From positions 24,844 to 88,843 of the forward strand of contig JBOHQX010000033.1 of the NCBI GenBank assembly GCA_050732395.1: a stretch of 64,000 nt of DNA, written 5' to 3'. The stretch is from JBIOXB01 sp050732395. Its GTDB lineage: Bacteria > Zhuqueibacterota > Zhuqueibacteria > Zhuqueibacterales > Zhuqueibacteraceae. The notes beneath the pieces are model-generated. The model made no database searches and was not told the origin of the DNA. It saw only the letters and a list, made by a program, of their open reading frames with translations. Both the position numbers and the translations under genes were made by a program. Shown here in pieces: positions 42,950-52,700 of this stretch (its first letter is position 1; each line of letters begins with the position of its first letter).

Positions 42950-43042
42950 TTGAAGCCTGGCAAAATCGCGCGCAGGTTTTTCGGCATGGCAACTTGGGGC
43001 CAAGCTCTCCTTATGTTCCCACTCCAAAATAAAGGATAGCCT

Positions 43043-44647
43043 ATGACCGGTTCGCTCGCTACCGTCGATTTCATCATCATTGCAGCTTATTTTTTCATGG
43101 TTCTGGTGGTTGGAATCTCATGCCGCAATCGTGGCGCGAATCGCGAGGAATATTTTCTCGCCGGACGGCACATGGGCTGGATCGCCATCGGCGCCTCGCT
43201 GTTTGCCACCAATATATCGAGCGAACACTTTCTCGGCCTCTCCGGCACCGGCTCGAAATCCGGCTTGGCGGTGGGACATTTTGAATGGCTCGCGGTTTTG
43301 GTCATTTTGTTGCTCGGCTGGGTGTTCACGCCGTTCTATCTGAAATCCGGGGTGTTCACGATGCCGGAATTTTTGGAGCGCCGTTACAATGGCGCAGCGC
43401 GTTACTATCTCTCCATCGTCTCGATCATTGCTTACGTGCTCACCAAAATCTCGATTTCACTCTATGCCGGCGGCATTCTGCTGCACGCCGTCGCCGGCTG
43501 GAATCTGTACACTTCGGCGGTAGTGATCGTGATGGCCACAGGCGTATACACGGTGCTCGGCGGACTGGCGGCGGTGATTTATACCGATCTTGCTCAAACG
43601 GTCATCCTGATCGCCGGATCCATTACGCTCACACTCATCGGCCTGGATCGCGTTGGTGGCTGGGAGGCATTGGTGGCGAGCACACCGCCGGACTATTGGA
43701 GCATGTTCAAGCCCATGAGCGATCCGGATTTCCCCTGGACCGGCATTGTGTTCGGTGCACCTATTCTGGGCATTTGGTACTGGTGCACGGATCAATACAT
43801 CGTGCAACGCGTGTTGAGTGCGAAAAATCTCGATCACGCGCGCGGCGGGGCGATTTTCGCCGGATTTCTGAAAATTCTGCCGGTGTTCATTCTGGTGCTG
43901 CCGGGTATCATCGCCTTTGCGTTGTCGAACGGGCAGGTGACCGGCGACCGGGCCTATGCCTGGATGGTGACGACCTTATTGCCTCCCGGCGTGAAGGGCC
44001 TGGTTGTGGCCGGATTATTGGCAGCCTTGATGTCATCGCTCAGCGCCATGTTCAATTCTACCTCTACCCTGCTCACGATCGATATCTATCAAAGATGGCG
44101 CCCGGAGGCCGACGAATGCGCCGCCGTGCGCTTTGGCCGCTTCGCCACGGGCGCCATGGTGCTCCTGGGATTGTTGTGGATTCCATTCATCGGCTTGTTG
44201 AGCGATGAGCGCATGTACGTCTATCTGCAAAGCGTACAAGCCTACGTCTCCCCGCCGATCGCCGCGTGTTTTTTGTTTGGTGTGTTGTGGAATCGCGTGA
44301 ACGGCGCCGGGGCAGTTGCCGCCCTGGTCACGGGCCTCGTGCTCGGCGCGATGCGCTTTTTTCTCGAGCTCCAACACAAGCTTTCTCCACTTTCTAACGA
44401 ATTTTTGCGTTACGTTGCCACGATAAATTTTCTGCACTACGCCATCTTCCTGTTCGTGGTCTGCGCCGCGGTTTTAGTGGTCGTCAGCTTGTTGGGTGAA
44501 GCGCCCAATCGAAAGAAGCTGACCCATCTCACCTGGGCAGAAGCCGGCGAAATCTTGAATGAAAGAACGGCCGGACACAAACTGAATGTTTTTGCCTCCA
44601 TCGGATTGGCGGTGATGCTCTTTGCTTTGTGGTGGACGTTTAGATGA
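43043..44647 (+). CDS. Sodium/solute symporter (SSS family), SGLT-like
   Basis: The 534-residue polytopic protein would import a sugar or similar solute with sodium. The family pattern is visible: VDFIIIAAYFFMVLVVGI in helix 1, EEYFLAGRHMGWIAIGASLFATNIS leading to helix 2, VFTMPEFLERRY near 108, GGLAAVIYTDLAQTVILI near 170 and GLLAALMSSLSAMFNSTSTL near 332. About 14 hydrophobic segments fit the family. The Y/W and Q residues near WYWCTDQYIVQRVLSA resemble the vSGLT sugar site. It lies between a sigma-54 regulator and a GH5 enzyme. Confidence 0.93.
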   Translation: MTGSLATVDFIIIAAYFFMVLVVGISCRNRGANREEYFLAGRHMGWIAIGASLFATNISSEHFLGLSGTGSKSGLAVGHFEWLAVLVILLLGWVFTPFYLKSGVFTMPEFLERRYNGAARYYLSIVSIIAYVLTKISISLYAGGILLHAVAGWNLYTSAVVIVMATGVYTVLGGLAAVIYTDLAQTVILIAGSITLTLIGLDRVGGWEALVASTPPDYWSMFKPMSDPDFPWTGIVFGAPILGIWYWCTDQYIVQRVLSAKNLDHARGGAIFAGFLKILPVFILVLPGIIAFALSNGQVTGDRAYAWMVTTLLPPGVKGLVVAGLLAALMSSLSAMFNSTSTLLTIDIYQRWRPEADECAAVRFGRFATGAMVLLGLLWIPFIGLLSDERMYVYLQSVQAYVSPPIAACFLFGVLWNRVNGAGAVAALVTGLVLGAMRFFLELQHKLSPLSNEFLRYVATINFLHYAIFLFVVCAAVLVVVSLLGEAPNRKKLTHLTWAEAGEILNERTAGHKLNVFASIGLAVMLFALWWTFR

Positions 44648-44872
44648 TTCCACGGGGTCGCGCGGCGCTCTTGGTACCATGAAGCTGCGTTACCTTTTAC
44701 ATATTTTCCTTGCAAACGGTCATTGATCGGGGTTATTTTCCTGCTCCATAGCCTTTCCGCAAATGATGAGGCTGGATCATATTAGCCTCTACCGCGGCAC
44801 GTCTTGCCGCTGGCTACGGTTCTTTCGCATTGCCAGCTCCACCAAACCAAATACATAACTTCAAGATCAAAA

Positions 44873-45946
44873 ATGCGCCACTACACAAACCGATTGGTTC
44901 TCATACCCGCTGCCGCCCTCGCGTTCTTTGCCACGAGCTGTTCCCAGGACTCCGGCAATCCCCTCACTCCGAAAGATGAGACGCCGGCAAATGCGTTCAC
45001 TCAAAATGCGCGTCTGGGGCGGGGCATGAATCTTGGCAATGCCCTGGAAGCGCCGAATGAAGGCGAGTGGGGCGTGACTCTTCAGAGCGACTATTTCGAT
45101 TGGATCAAAAGCGCAGGCTTCAATTCCGTGCGCATTCCCATTCGCTGGTCGGCGCATGCCTCGGCCCTGGCGCCATATACCATCGATGCAGGTTTTTTGA
45201 GCCGCGTCGATTGGGCGGTGGCCGAAGCGCTGGCACGAAATCTTGCGGTGGTGATTGATCTGCATCATTTTGAAGAGATCATGCAAAATCCCGCAACGGA
45301 AAAAGCAAAGTTTCTTTCCCTGTGGGAACAACTGGCCGGCCACTATCGCGACCATCACAGCGATCTTTTTTTCGAGCTGCTCAACGAGCCCAATGCAAAT
45401 CTTACGACCGCTTTGTGGAATCAATATCTGCAAGAAGCGATCACAATCATTCGGCGAACAAATCCCACACGGACACTAATCGTAGGGCCGGGCTTTTGGT
45501 ACAACCTGGCCGCGCTTAACAGCCTGCAGTTGCCGGCAACTGACAGAAACATCATTGTTGCCGTGCACTATTACAATCCCCTCGTCTTCACGCATCAAGG
45601 CGCGGAATGGGTTCCCGGCAGCGAAGCCTGGCTGGGCACAAGCTGGATGGGCACTCCGGTGGAGCAACAGGCGGTGCGTGACGATTTTGCGGCCATCAGC
45701 AACTGGGGCACCGCGAACGGCCGGCCGATGAACATTGGCGAATTCGGCGCATACAGCACCGCCGACATGGACTCGCGCGTGCGCTGGACCGCTTTTGTCG
45801 CGCGCATGGCCGAAGCCAGGGGGATGAGCTGGCACTATTGGGAATTCATTGCCGGCTTCGGCGTATACAATGCCGCCGTGAATGACTGGAATTATGCTCT
45901 GCTCAATGCTCTAGTCCCGGGGGCCCTGCATGCCATCCTTCCTTGA
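44873..45946 (+). CDS. GH5 family glycoside hydrolase (cellulase-like) lipoprotein
   Basis: The 357-residue exported enzyme should cleave beta-1,4-glucan or mannan chains at the cell surface. The signal peptide ends LAFFATSC, a likely lipobox. The GH5 barrel shows RLGRGMNLGNALEAP near 42, GFNSVRIPIRWSAHA near 82, and the acid/base glutamate E172 in ELLNEPN. The nucleophile is E290 in NIGEFGAYS, and MSWHYWEF lies near 318. An ATG at 44873 is used instead of an upstream 44804 start, since the signal begins there. It follows the symporter by 225 bp and may be co-regulated with it. Confidence 0.93.
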   Translation: MRHYTNRLVLIPAAALAFFATSCSQDSGNPLTPKDETPANAFTQNARLGRGMNLGNALEAPNEGEWGVTLQSDYFDWIKSAGFNSVRIPIRWSAHASALAPYTIDAGFLSRVDWAVAEALARNLAVVIDLHHFEEIMQNPATEKAKFLSLWEQLAGHYRDHHSDLFFELLNEPNANLTTALWNQYLQEAITIIRRTNPTRTLIVGPGFWYNLAALNSLQLPATDRNIIVAVHYYNPLVFTHQGAEWVPGSEAWLGTSWMGTPVEQQAVRDDFAAISNWGTANGRPMNIGEFGAYSTADMDSRVRWTAFVARMAEARGMSWHYWEFIAGFGVYNAAVNDWNYALLNALVPGALHAILP

Positions 45947-45947
45947 T

Positions 45948-46069
45948 GAGTTGATTTACGATTGACGATTTGCGATTGTCGACTTATGAAGGGCTGATCA
46001 GCATCTGAAATCGTCAATCGAAAATCGCTAATCATTATCAATTCAATAATCGCGAATTATCAATCTGAT
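45948..46069. repeat. Heptamer-phased inverted repeat after the GH5 stop
   Basis: 45948-45989 is six 7-mers (GAGTTGA, TTTACGA, TTGACGA, TTTGCGA, TTGTCGA, CTTATGA), starting 1 bp after the stop. 46007-46069 is nine 7-mers (GAAATCG, TCAATCG, AAAATCG and so on) complementary to the first block. The rest of the gap to 46355 holds nothing I recognise. Confidence 0.9.
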
Positions 46070-46355
46070 AAAGCCCGCCTCAAGTTTCCTGATCGTAATC
46101 GCCCAATCTTCTGTATTCTTGACGATCCGTTGCCACCGTCCGCTGGCGCGATTTTTGTGCATTGTCCCGGTCAAGAAATTGGATGAGGCACAGCGTAGCC
46201 GCACCATTGCGAGAAGCGCAAAGAAGCAATCTTGAGTTTTCGTGTTGGCAATCATCGAGGTTGCTTCTTCTCGCAATGCCTGCGAGGAGCGTGAGCGGCT
46301 TGTCATGGATGTGCCTCCGGCAGGATGCTTAAACACCAAATGAAAGAAGAAAGAA

Positions 46356-47462
46356 TTGGCCACCCAAGAAACAAACCTAGCCCGCATCGGCGGCAAAACG
46401 ATTTCCCGGGAGGAATTCATTCGCCGCGCCGAATATGCGCCGCGTCCGGCTTATTGCCGCGGCGACGACTACGTGCACAAGAAAATCATGCTCAATTCGC
46501 TGATAGCCGAGAAGCTGCTCGCCCTGGAGGCAGGAGAAGACAACGAGCTGACGCGGAAACCGGAATTCTTATTGTATTTGCAGGGGCGGAAAGAACAGGC
46601 CATGCGGCAATGGCAGTATTATCAGGAGTCATATCTCAAAGCGTGCTTTGACTTCGGCGAAACGCAGACGCTTTTCGATCACGAGGTTTGCGCCCATGTA
46701 ATGCACCATAAAGCCGAAACTCTATTCCAGCCCTATCTTGTGATGGCGAAGGGCGCCAAGACGCTGGAGTTCTTTCAGGAAACATTTCTCAAAGTGGCTG
46801 ACTTCGTAGGGTCGCACTATTTCAAGGCCTTGCAGGAAAAAAGATCGTTAGCCGGCAATCTGCTCTGGTGCAAAGAGGATGCTGAGAACGTATTGCGCCA
46901 ATTGGACGAAAGCCCGGAACTGATATTGGACGAGCCATTGTTTCGCATCGATGGCCACGTTTGGACGGTGCGAGACTTCGAGCGCGAAATCAAAATTCAC
47001 CCCTTGGTTTTACGAAAAAACGACTTGAAGCGAGATGATTTTACCGGGCAATTCAAATTGGCGATCATGAACATGGTGCGGGATCGACAACTGACTCAGG
47101 AAGCGTATTGGAAGGGATACGATCAAGTAGAAGCCGTGCAACGCAACGTGGAAATCTGGAAGGATAATCTGTTTTTCTTGTATCAACAAAACCGGTATTT
47201 GAAAACGCTGGGCAAGCAAAATAGCTTCGAAAAAAAATATCTGCAGATCATTGAAGCGGATTTGAATCCTTATGTCGATCGCTTGCAAGCGAAGTACGAT
47301 GAAGAAATCGAGATCGATGCGGACCTCTTCCAAAAGATCGCATTGACGAACCGCGCGCTGGACCCTACCCGCCGGAACGAGCCCTTTCCGGTAGTGGTGC
47401 CAAGTTTTCCCGTCGTGACGACGGATCCTCAACTCGACTATGGGCGTAAAATGAATCAATGA
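46356..47462 (+). CDS. SurA-N-like helical protein without PPIase domain
   Basis: The 368-residue protein opens with IGGKTISREEFIRRAEYAP followed by a helical NSLIAEKLLALEAGE, the pattern of SurA/PrsA-type chaperone N-domains. It continues as an all-helical protein without a parvulin domain. A second extended helical part (DVRDFEREIKIHPLVL-like WTVRDFEREIKIHP) follows near 205. It could be a periplasmic chaperone-like protein, but no signal peptide is seen at the TTG start used here. The true start may lie elsewhere if there is a small frameshift near 46340-46356, where another frame encodes MLKHQMKEERI. Function unknown. Confidence 0.65.
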   Translation: MATQETNLARIGGKTISREEFIRRAEYAPRPAYCRGDDYVHKKIMLNSLIAEKLLALEAGEDNELTRKPEFLLYLQGRKEQAMRQWQYYQESYLKACFDFGETQTLFDHEVCAHVMHHKAETLFQPYLVMAKGAKTLEFFQETFLKVADFVGSHYFKALQEKRSLAGNLLWCKEDAENVLRQLDESPELILDEPLFRIDGHVWTVRDFEREIKIHPLVLRKNDLKRDDFTGQFKLAIMNMVRDRQLTQEAYWKGYDQVEAVQRNVEIWKDNLFFLYQQNRYLKTLGKQNSFEKKYLQIIEADLNPYVDRLQAKYDEEIEIDADLFQKIALTNRALDPTRRNEPFPVVVPSFPVVTTDPQLDYGRKMNQ

Positions 47463-47786
47463 GGCGCGAGCCGATCCCGCCTCCCTTCCAAACACTTCAT
47501 TCGGTCATTCAGAATGCATCCCGAAAAGGCCTTTTGGCTTGGCAGATTTGGCGCTCTGATTTAAGCGATTGGTCAAGCAAATTTAAAATAAAATGCTAAC
47601 TTTCCTCTCACCAACGGATACGTGAAGACCAACGGAAAAAACTCTTGGTCCATTCATCCGTTGGGTTTCACGTATCCGCTGGGGCTGCCTTCAGGGCTGC
47701 GGTTTTCAGCCCGAAGGGGCCCTTAAGGGGCTTGTCTGAAAATCTGTTGTAGCCTCTAACTGTACCTTGGATAGGCGTTGAGTAAA
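47463..47786. other. Gene-free region of 324 bp with a hairpin
   Basis: It holds no gene. A 26-bp imperfect hairpin lies at 47611-47682: arms 47611-47636 and 47657-47682 match at 23 of 26 positions around a 20-base loop, built from CCAACGGA and TCCGTTGG words. Similar ATCCGTTGG words occur near 350-410 and 57260-57290. Confidence 0.75.
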
Positions 47787-47787
47787 A

Positions 47788-47905
47788 TTCTCCGGGTGTG
47801 ACGGGCCGGAGCGTGGGTATGTGACCTGCTACCGCCATAGCGGGTCAACGAATTCCGGTGTCACACCCGAAGAGAAGGTGTTGGTAGTGGAACGAGAGAC
47901 GTGCA
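47788..47905 (+). repeat. Structured direct repeat, copy 1
   Basis: The stems nest. P1 is 47793-47802 with 47860-47869 (10 bp, extended by TTCTC/GAGAA). P2 is CCGGA (47806) with TCCGG (47854). P3 is GACCTGCTA (47823) with TAGCGGGTC (47838), one wobble. GTATGTGACC precedes P3. After P1 come AGAGAAGGTG and GACGTGCA. Copy 2 is at 48697-48815. Confidence 0.8.
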
Positions 47906-48019
47906 CTCCAAGCCATTGCTGTTTTTCTTTCGATATCCTTACATTCCCCGTCTGCTTTCGACCCCTGCTGCCACCGCGTGCTGGAAATGTCCGCCGCAAC
48001 GGCTGCTGCGGGGCAACTT

Positions 48020-48136
48020 TCACTTCAGCCGCGCGATCGCGTTGAAAATCAGATACCACAATAGGGCAGATGCGGCCATGGCAAGCAGCGAAGCCACAAA
48101 ATGCCTCCTGGGTGAATTCGTTCCTTGTTCGGTCAT
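48020..48136 (-). CDS. Small one-helix membrane protein (38 residues), putative
   Basis: A 38-codon frame starts at the ATG at 48136 and encodes a basic N-terminus (NSPRRHF) then a single hydrophobic helix (VASLLAMAASALLWYLIF). An internal GTG with AGGAGG 6 bases upstream could start a 25-residue form. It lies between the truncated activator gene and structured repeat copy 1. It could be a real membrane miniprotein or a remnant. Confidence 0.35.
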   Translation of the reverse strand: MTEQGTNSPRRHFVASLLAMAASALLWYLIFNAIARLK

Positions 48137-48217
48137 GATGAGGAGTCGTGCTCTGAAATCACCAATTTGTTCAAAGCTTGCCACGGGAATTGTGGAGAGC
48201 GGGTGCTCGCCGCGATA

Positions 48218-48658
48218 TCACGCTTTCAATAGGGAGTCAAAAAGCTTCGGATCAATTCGATATTTTTTGAGCATCTTACCGATCTCACGCCGCTCTTTGC
48301 CAGCAGTCAGGGCGGCCGCGCTGACGTTTCCGCGGTGCTCGCGCATGAGGCTGACAATGTAGTCCTTTTCAAACCTCTCGATCATTTCTTGCTTCATGGT
48401 CTTAAAAGAGCACGATTCCAGCGAGACTACGGTTACCGGAACATCCGTTAGGCTCGCTGGTTCAGATGGAATTCCGAGAGCCTTGACTTCAACCGCGCCC
48501 CTTTGGCAAAGATTGATCCCTCGAATAATCGAATTCTCGAGTTCTCTGACGTTTCGCGGCCAGTCGTGGGCAAGTAAAGCCGCACGGGCCTCTCGTGCAA
48601 GTTGCGGTACCGGCCAGCCAGACGGCGCATGCTTCTTCAGAAAATCTTCCGCTTTCAA
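48218..48658 (-). pseudogene. C-terminal fragment of a sigma-54 activator
   Basis: The 146 residues correspond to the last part of an NtrC-like protein: the AAA+ helical subdomain (LLAHDWPRNVRELENSIIRG) and a Fis-type helix-turn-helix (NVSAAALTAGKERREIGKML). The receiver and the ATP-binding core are missing. The 5' end stops about 40 bp from structured repeat copy 2, which suggests that an insertion or recombination at that repeat removed the front. An ATG at the fragment's start is likely fortuitous. Confidence 0.8.
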
Positions 48659-48696
48659 AGAGACGTTGAATACAAACCAGCATTCACGACGTAAAT

Positions 48697-48815
48697 CCCT
48701 CCGGGTGTATCCGACCAGGGCATCAGTATGTGACCAAGCGTCCGATGGTCGGTTATTCCAGTCCTGGCGTCACACCCGGAGAGAAGGTGCGGGTGGGGAG
48801 AAAGGAAGACGTGCA
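48697..48815 (+). repeat. Structured direct repeat, copy 2
   Basis: P1 is 48699-48708 with 48772-48781 (CTCCGGGTGT / ACACCCGGAG, perfect). P2 is CCAGG (48715) with CCTGG (48763). P3 is GACCA (48732) with TGGTC (48746). The same GTATGTGACC, AGAGAAGGTG and GACGTGCA blocks as copy 1 are present. It lies between the activator fragment and the NarL-type regulator. Confidence 0.8.
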
Positions 48816-48821
48816 TAAAGC

Positions 48822-49454
48822 TCAGTTGACCAACCCTTCGTGGACGGCGTAATGAGTGATTTCCGCATTGGTTTTCATGTGCATTTTTTCGAGAATCCGC
48901 CGCCGGTACGTGCTGATGGTCTTGATGCTGAGCGCCAACTCCTCTCCAATCTGCTTCACGGTCTTGCCCGAAGCGATCATACACATCACCTGATACTCGC
49001 GATCAGACAACATTTGGTGCGGCGACTCGGCCTTCTCCCCGGACAAATTGAAGGCCAATTTCTCCGCCAACGCCGCGCTGATGTACTTTCCGCCAAGCGC
49101 AGCTTTGCGGATTGCATTGATCAACTCTTCCGGAACTTTATCTTTCGTCAGATAACCCGAGGCACCCGATTTCAGGGCGCGCAAAGCATATTGCTCCTCT
49201 GGATGTGTGCTCAAAATCAGATGATGCAAGCCGGGTTTCATGCTTTTGAGTTGCTTCAAAATATCCAGCCCGTTTCTTCCCGGCATCGAGATATCCAATA
49301 AGACGACTTGAAAATCTTGTAACATCACCTGGTCAAGCACCTCCTGGGCGTTGCTTGCTTCGCCGGCAACCGTAATGTCGGGCGTAGCACGAATAATCAG
49401 TTTCAAACCCTCTCGAACGATGGGATGATCGTCTGCGATCAAGACCTTTATCAT
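48822..49454 (-). CDS. NarL/FixJ family response regulator
   Basis: The roughly 210-residue regulator has a receiver domain (VLIADDHPIVREGL; phospho-aspartate in VVLLDISMPGRNG near 54; lysine in GYLTKDKVPEE near 104). A LuxR-type helix-turn-helix follows (LSDREYQVMCMIASG, then VKQIGEELALSIKTISTYRRRI). The ATG at 49454 begins the receiver exactly. The kinase gene upstream on the same strand has the HisKA_3 type of dimerisation domain that pairs with NarL regulators. The 329-bp gap between them shows no gene. Its stop is 7 bp from structured repeat copy 2. Confidence 0.92.
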   Translation of the reverse strand: MIKVLIADDHPIVREGLKLIIRATPDITVAGEASNAQEVLDQVMLQDFQVVLLDISMPGRNGLDILKQLKSMKPGLHHLILSTHPEEQYALRALKSGASGYLTKDKVPEELINAIRKAALGGKYISAALAEKLAFNLSGEKAESPHQMLSDREYQVMCMIASGKTVKQIGEELALSIKTISTYRRRILEKMHMKTNAEITHYAVHEGLVN

Positions 49455-49783
49455 GATGTTTTGCCGTTGCAAAAATGCCCAAGCTTACTTTCTCGGCGGA
49501 ATTAGCCTTGCGCACGAACTGGCCGGACGAGATCGCAATGGCTCGGGCATTTGATCGTTGCAGGACTAATTTCGCGAAAATAAACCTGATCTGCAATTAG
49601 AGAGAATCTGTTTTAACTGTGCGGGGATGGCGTGCGGAATTGTCGGTATCCGTCCTATAACGTTTCCCCATTTCTGCATTCTGTGACTGCCAGATTCGTG
49701 CCTGTGACATGTGTCCCACCAGAGCGAGCGAAACTTTCTTTCAGTGTCTGCGTTGGCTCGTCGTTTGATGAGATACGAGAACT

Positions 49784-52700
49784 TCAAGAGCCCGAAGGTA
49801 TTACCACGAAAACGATCGTTCCTTTATCAGATAAACCGTTGATTTTTATTTTTCCTCCCCAGGGGTGAACACGTTCACGCATGCCAATCAAGCCGAATGA
49901 GTTCGCGCTCGCAATCTGCGCCGGGGTAATGCCTTTACCATTGTCCCGTACTTTCAACACTAGCTTGTTTTCCCGCAGCATCAGGCTGACTTTAAGCGTA
50001 GTGGCTCCGGCATGGCGGGCGACATTCACCAACGCTTCTTGAAATATACGAAAAATCGCAGTGGAGCGCTCACGATCGCAGACGATGTCTTCCGGAAAAA
50101 TATCAATTTCCGTTGCAATACCGCAGCGATCGCGAAATTCTGTTGTTTGCCATTCGATGGCGGCGGCCAGGCCGAGATCATCCAGTAAGCCTGGCCGCAG
50201 CTCGGCGGTGATTCTTTGCACGGTTTTAATGGTTTGACCGATGCTTTGAAACATGGCTTGCGCTTTTGCGCGCAGGCTCTCGGCCTTCTCTGGAATTTGA
50301 TTGGCTATCCAGGACAAGTCTATTTTCAACGCCGTCAGCGCTTGCCCCAACTCGTCGTGAATCTCCCGGGAAATTCGCGTTCTTTCCTGCTCGATCGCGG
50401 TCTGCAAATGGAGATTGTATTCACGCAACTGTTCGCGCGAGTTTTTCAGCTCCTGCTCCGCCTGCTTGCGCCGGAGGGTGGCACCGAGGTGTTCGGCAAC
50501 CGTGGCGAAAAGGGCGGTCAAACGTTGGTCCTCGGTATGAACCTCGGTTGAAAAGAAAACCAAAACCGCCACCCCCTGCGCCTCCGCGAGGATCGGCACG
50601 CCGACGGCGGATTTCAGACCCGACTGCTGCACCAGCGGTGCACGCCGGAATAGACTGGCAGGCTGCTTCATCAAGTCACTTACCCACTCCACCTGCTGTG
50701 AGGCCCAGACCCGGCCCGCCAAGCCCTCGTTTACGGCGAAACTCAACCCTTCACTGTACTTGCGAAATGCAAGCAGGTCGGGGTTGTCGCCCTGCCAGGC
50801 CGGACTGCATTCGAGCCTCGTGCCCTCGGCCACGGGCAGCCAAGCTTCTCCATACTCAAGGCCGGTTAGGTTGCAGATTTCACGCAGGGCGATGGCCACC
50901 GCCTCGTGGAAATCGGGCGCGTGATTGATCGCTTGCGTGGTGCGATAAAGAAATTGCACTTGCTCATCGGCCAATCTGCGGTCGGTGGTGTCGCGTGAAT
51001 TGGCCACGATCATGATCGAGCCGGTTTCGTTGCATATCGACTTGCCGACAGTCTCGAAAAAACGCCACGTGCCGTTGCGATGACGAGCACGGTATTCAGC
51101 GGACCGTATTGCGCCCGGCGTCTTAATAATTTCAGCAAAACTCTCGCGCAGGCGCGCCACATCCTCCGGATGAATGAATTCAAAAGCGTCCTTCCCGATT
51201 TTGTCTTCGGGCTTGTACCCCAACACACGCTCCAAGGATGGGCTTTCGTAGCGAATGGTAGCGTCGGCATTCACCACCGAAACAATGTCAGAGGTATTTT
51301 CGATCAGGGTGCGAAAATTCTCTTCGCTACGGCTCAGTGCTTCCTCGACCCGCTTGCGCGCGGTGACGTCTTCGTGGATGGCAACGAATACGATACCGAA
51401 CTCGGGATGGTCGAATCTCACCGCGTGTGACCGGCTCCAAAATGGCGTACCATCTTTCCGGACGTTATGGACTTCGTACGTGGCTTCGCCTACTTTGTGC
51501 AATTCCTCAATGCTGCGCTGCGCGGTCAGGTCAGCGTTCTCGTTAACGCCCTTATAGTACAATGTGGTTGCCGGTATGCCGTTCAACTCGCCCGGGCCAT
51601 AGCCGAACATGTGCTCGAACCTGGGATTCGCGTAAACAATCAGATCGTCACTGTCCCGCACCAGGCACACGCCTTCTGCCATGTGGCGCACGATAAAGCT
51701 CTGCAGACGCAACAGCTCTTCGGTACTTTGACGTTCGATGATTTCTCTGTGCAAATTCAGGACTACTGCTTCGAGCTGCGTCGTACGTTCGGAGACAAGT
51801 TCTTCCAACTTGACATTGAGACCACGGGCTTTCTCCTCCGCCTCTTTGATGTCGGTGATGTCCACGGTGCTGCCGACGTAGCCAAGAAACTCCCCTACCT
51901 GCGAGAAGCGTGGCGACCCTGAAGTTTGCATCCACCGGTATTTGCCGTCATGGCGTAAGAATCGGCATTGCGCTTCAAAGGGCTCCCGGCGGGCATAGCA
52001 TTCGAGATATGCGCCGACAAAACATTCACGATCATCGGGATGAACGAATTGCTCCCAACGATACACGCCATCTGCGCGCCGGATTCGGTATTCCATCTCG
52101 AAAGGCTGCCGTGCGTTTAGGGACGACTGATAGGTATCCCAGCAATGCTGCAAATCATCTGGATGGACCCTTTCCGCCCAGCCGTTTCCCAACTCCTGTC
52201 CCAGAGAGCGTCCCGTGAAATCGAGCCAGGTCTTGCTGACAAATGTGCACAGCCCGTCGACGCCTGATTCCCAGATCATCACCGGCGCCTGATCAGCCAT
52301 GAGACGGAAGCGTGCTTCACTCTCGCGCAGCGCCCGTTCCGCCTGTTTGCGCGCGGAAATGTCGTGGATGACAGTTCGACAAAGTTTGCCGAGGGGATCG
52401 GGTGCGGAGGCGGGGCTACTTGCGAGCTCCACTTCAAGAGGAACGCCGTTTTTGGGGAGCAACCTCAGGTCGGTCACCACTTTGCAATTGCCGGAAGTCT
52501 GCCGCGCCAAATGCTCCCGCAATCTTGGGGCATCACCCTTGGCCACGAAGCCGAAAAAGCGCATGCCCAACAACCGCCTACGCTCCATGCCCAGCAGCTC
52601 AGCGCCGGTGAGATTGATCTCGATGATATAGCCACGTTTGTCCAAGGTCATATAGCCGAGGGGAGCAAAGTCGTAAAGCTCGGCGTAGCGATCGCGCGAT

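Noticed and set aside
47788..48815. The direct repeats as integron attC sites
   Set aside because: They lack the GTTRRRY / RYYYAAC ends, and no integrase or cassette array is present.
47788..48815. The direct repeats as hammerhead or other known ribozymes or riboswitches
   Set aside because: CTGATG appears on the minus strand of copy 2 only and the rest of the hammerhead core is missing; no known riboswitch core fits.
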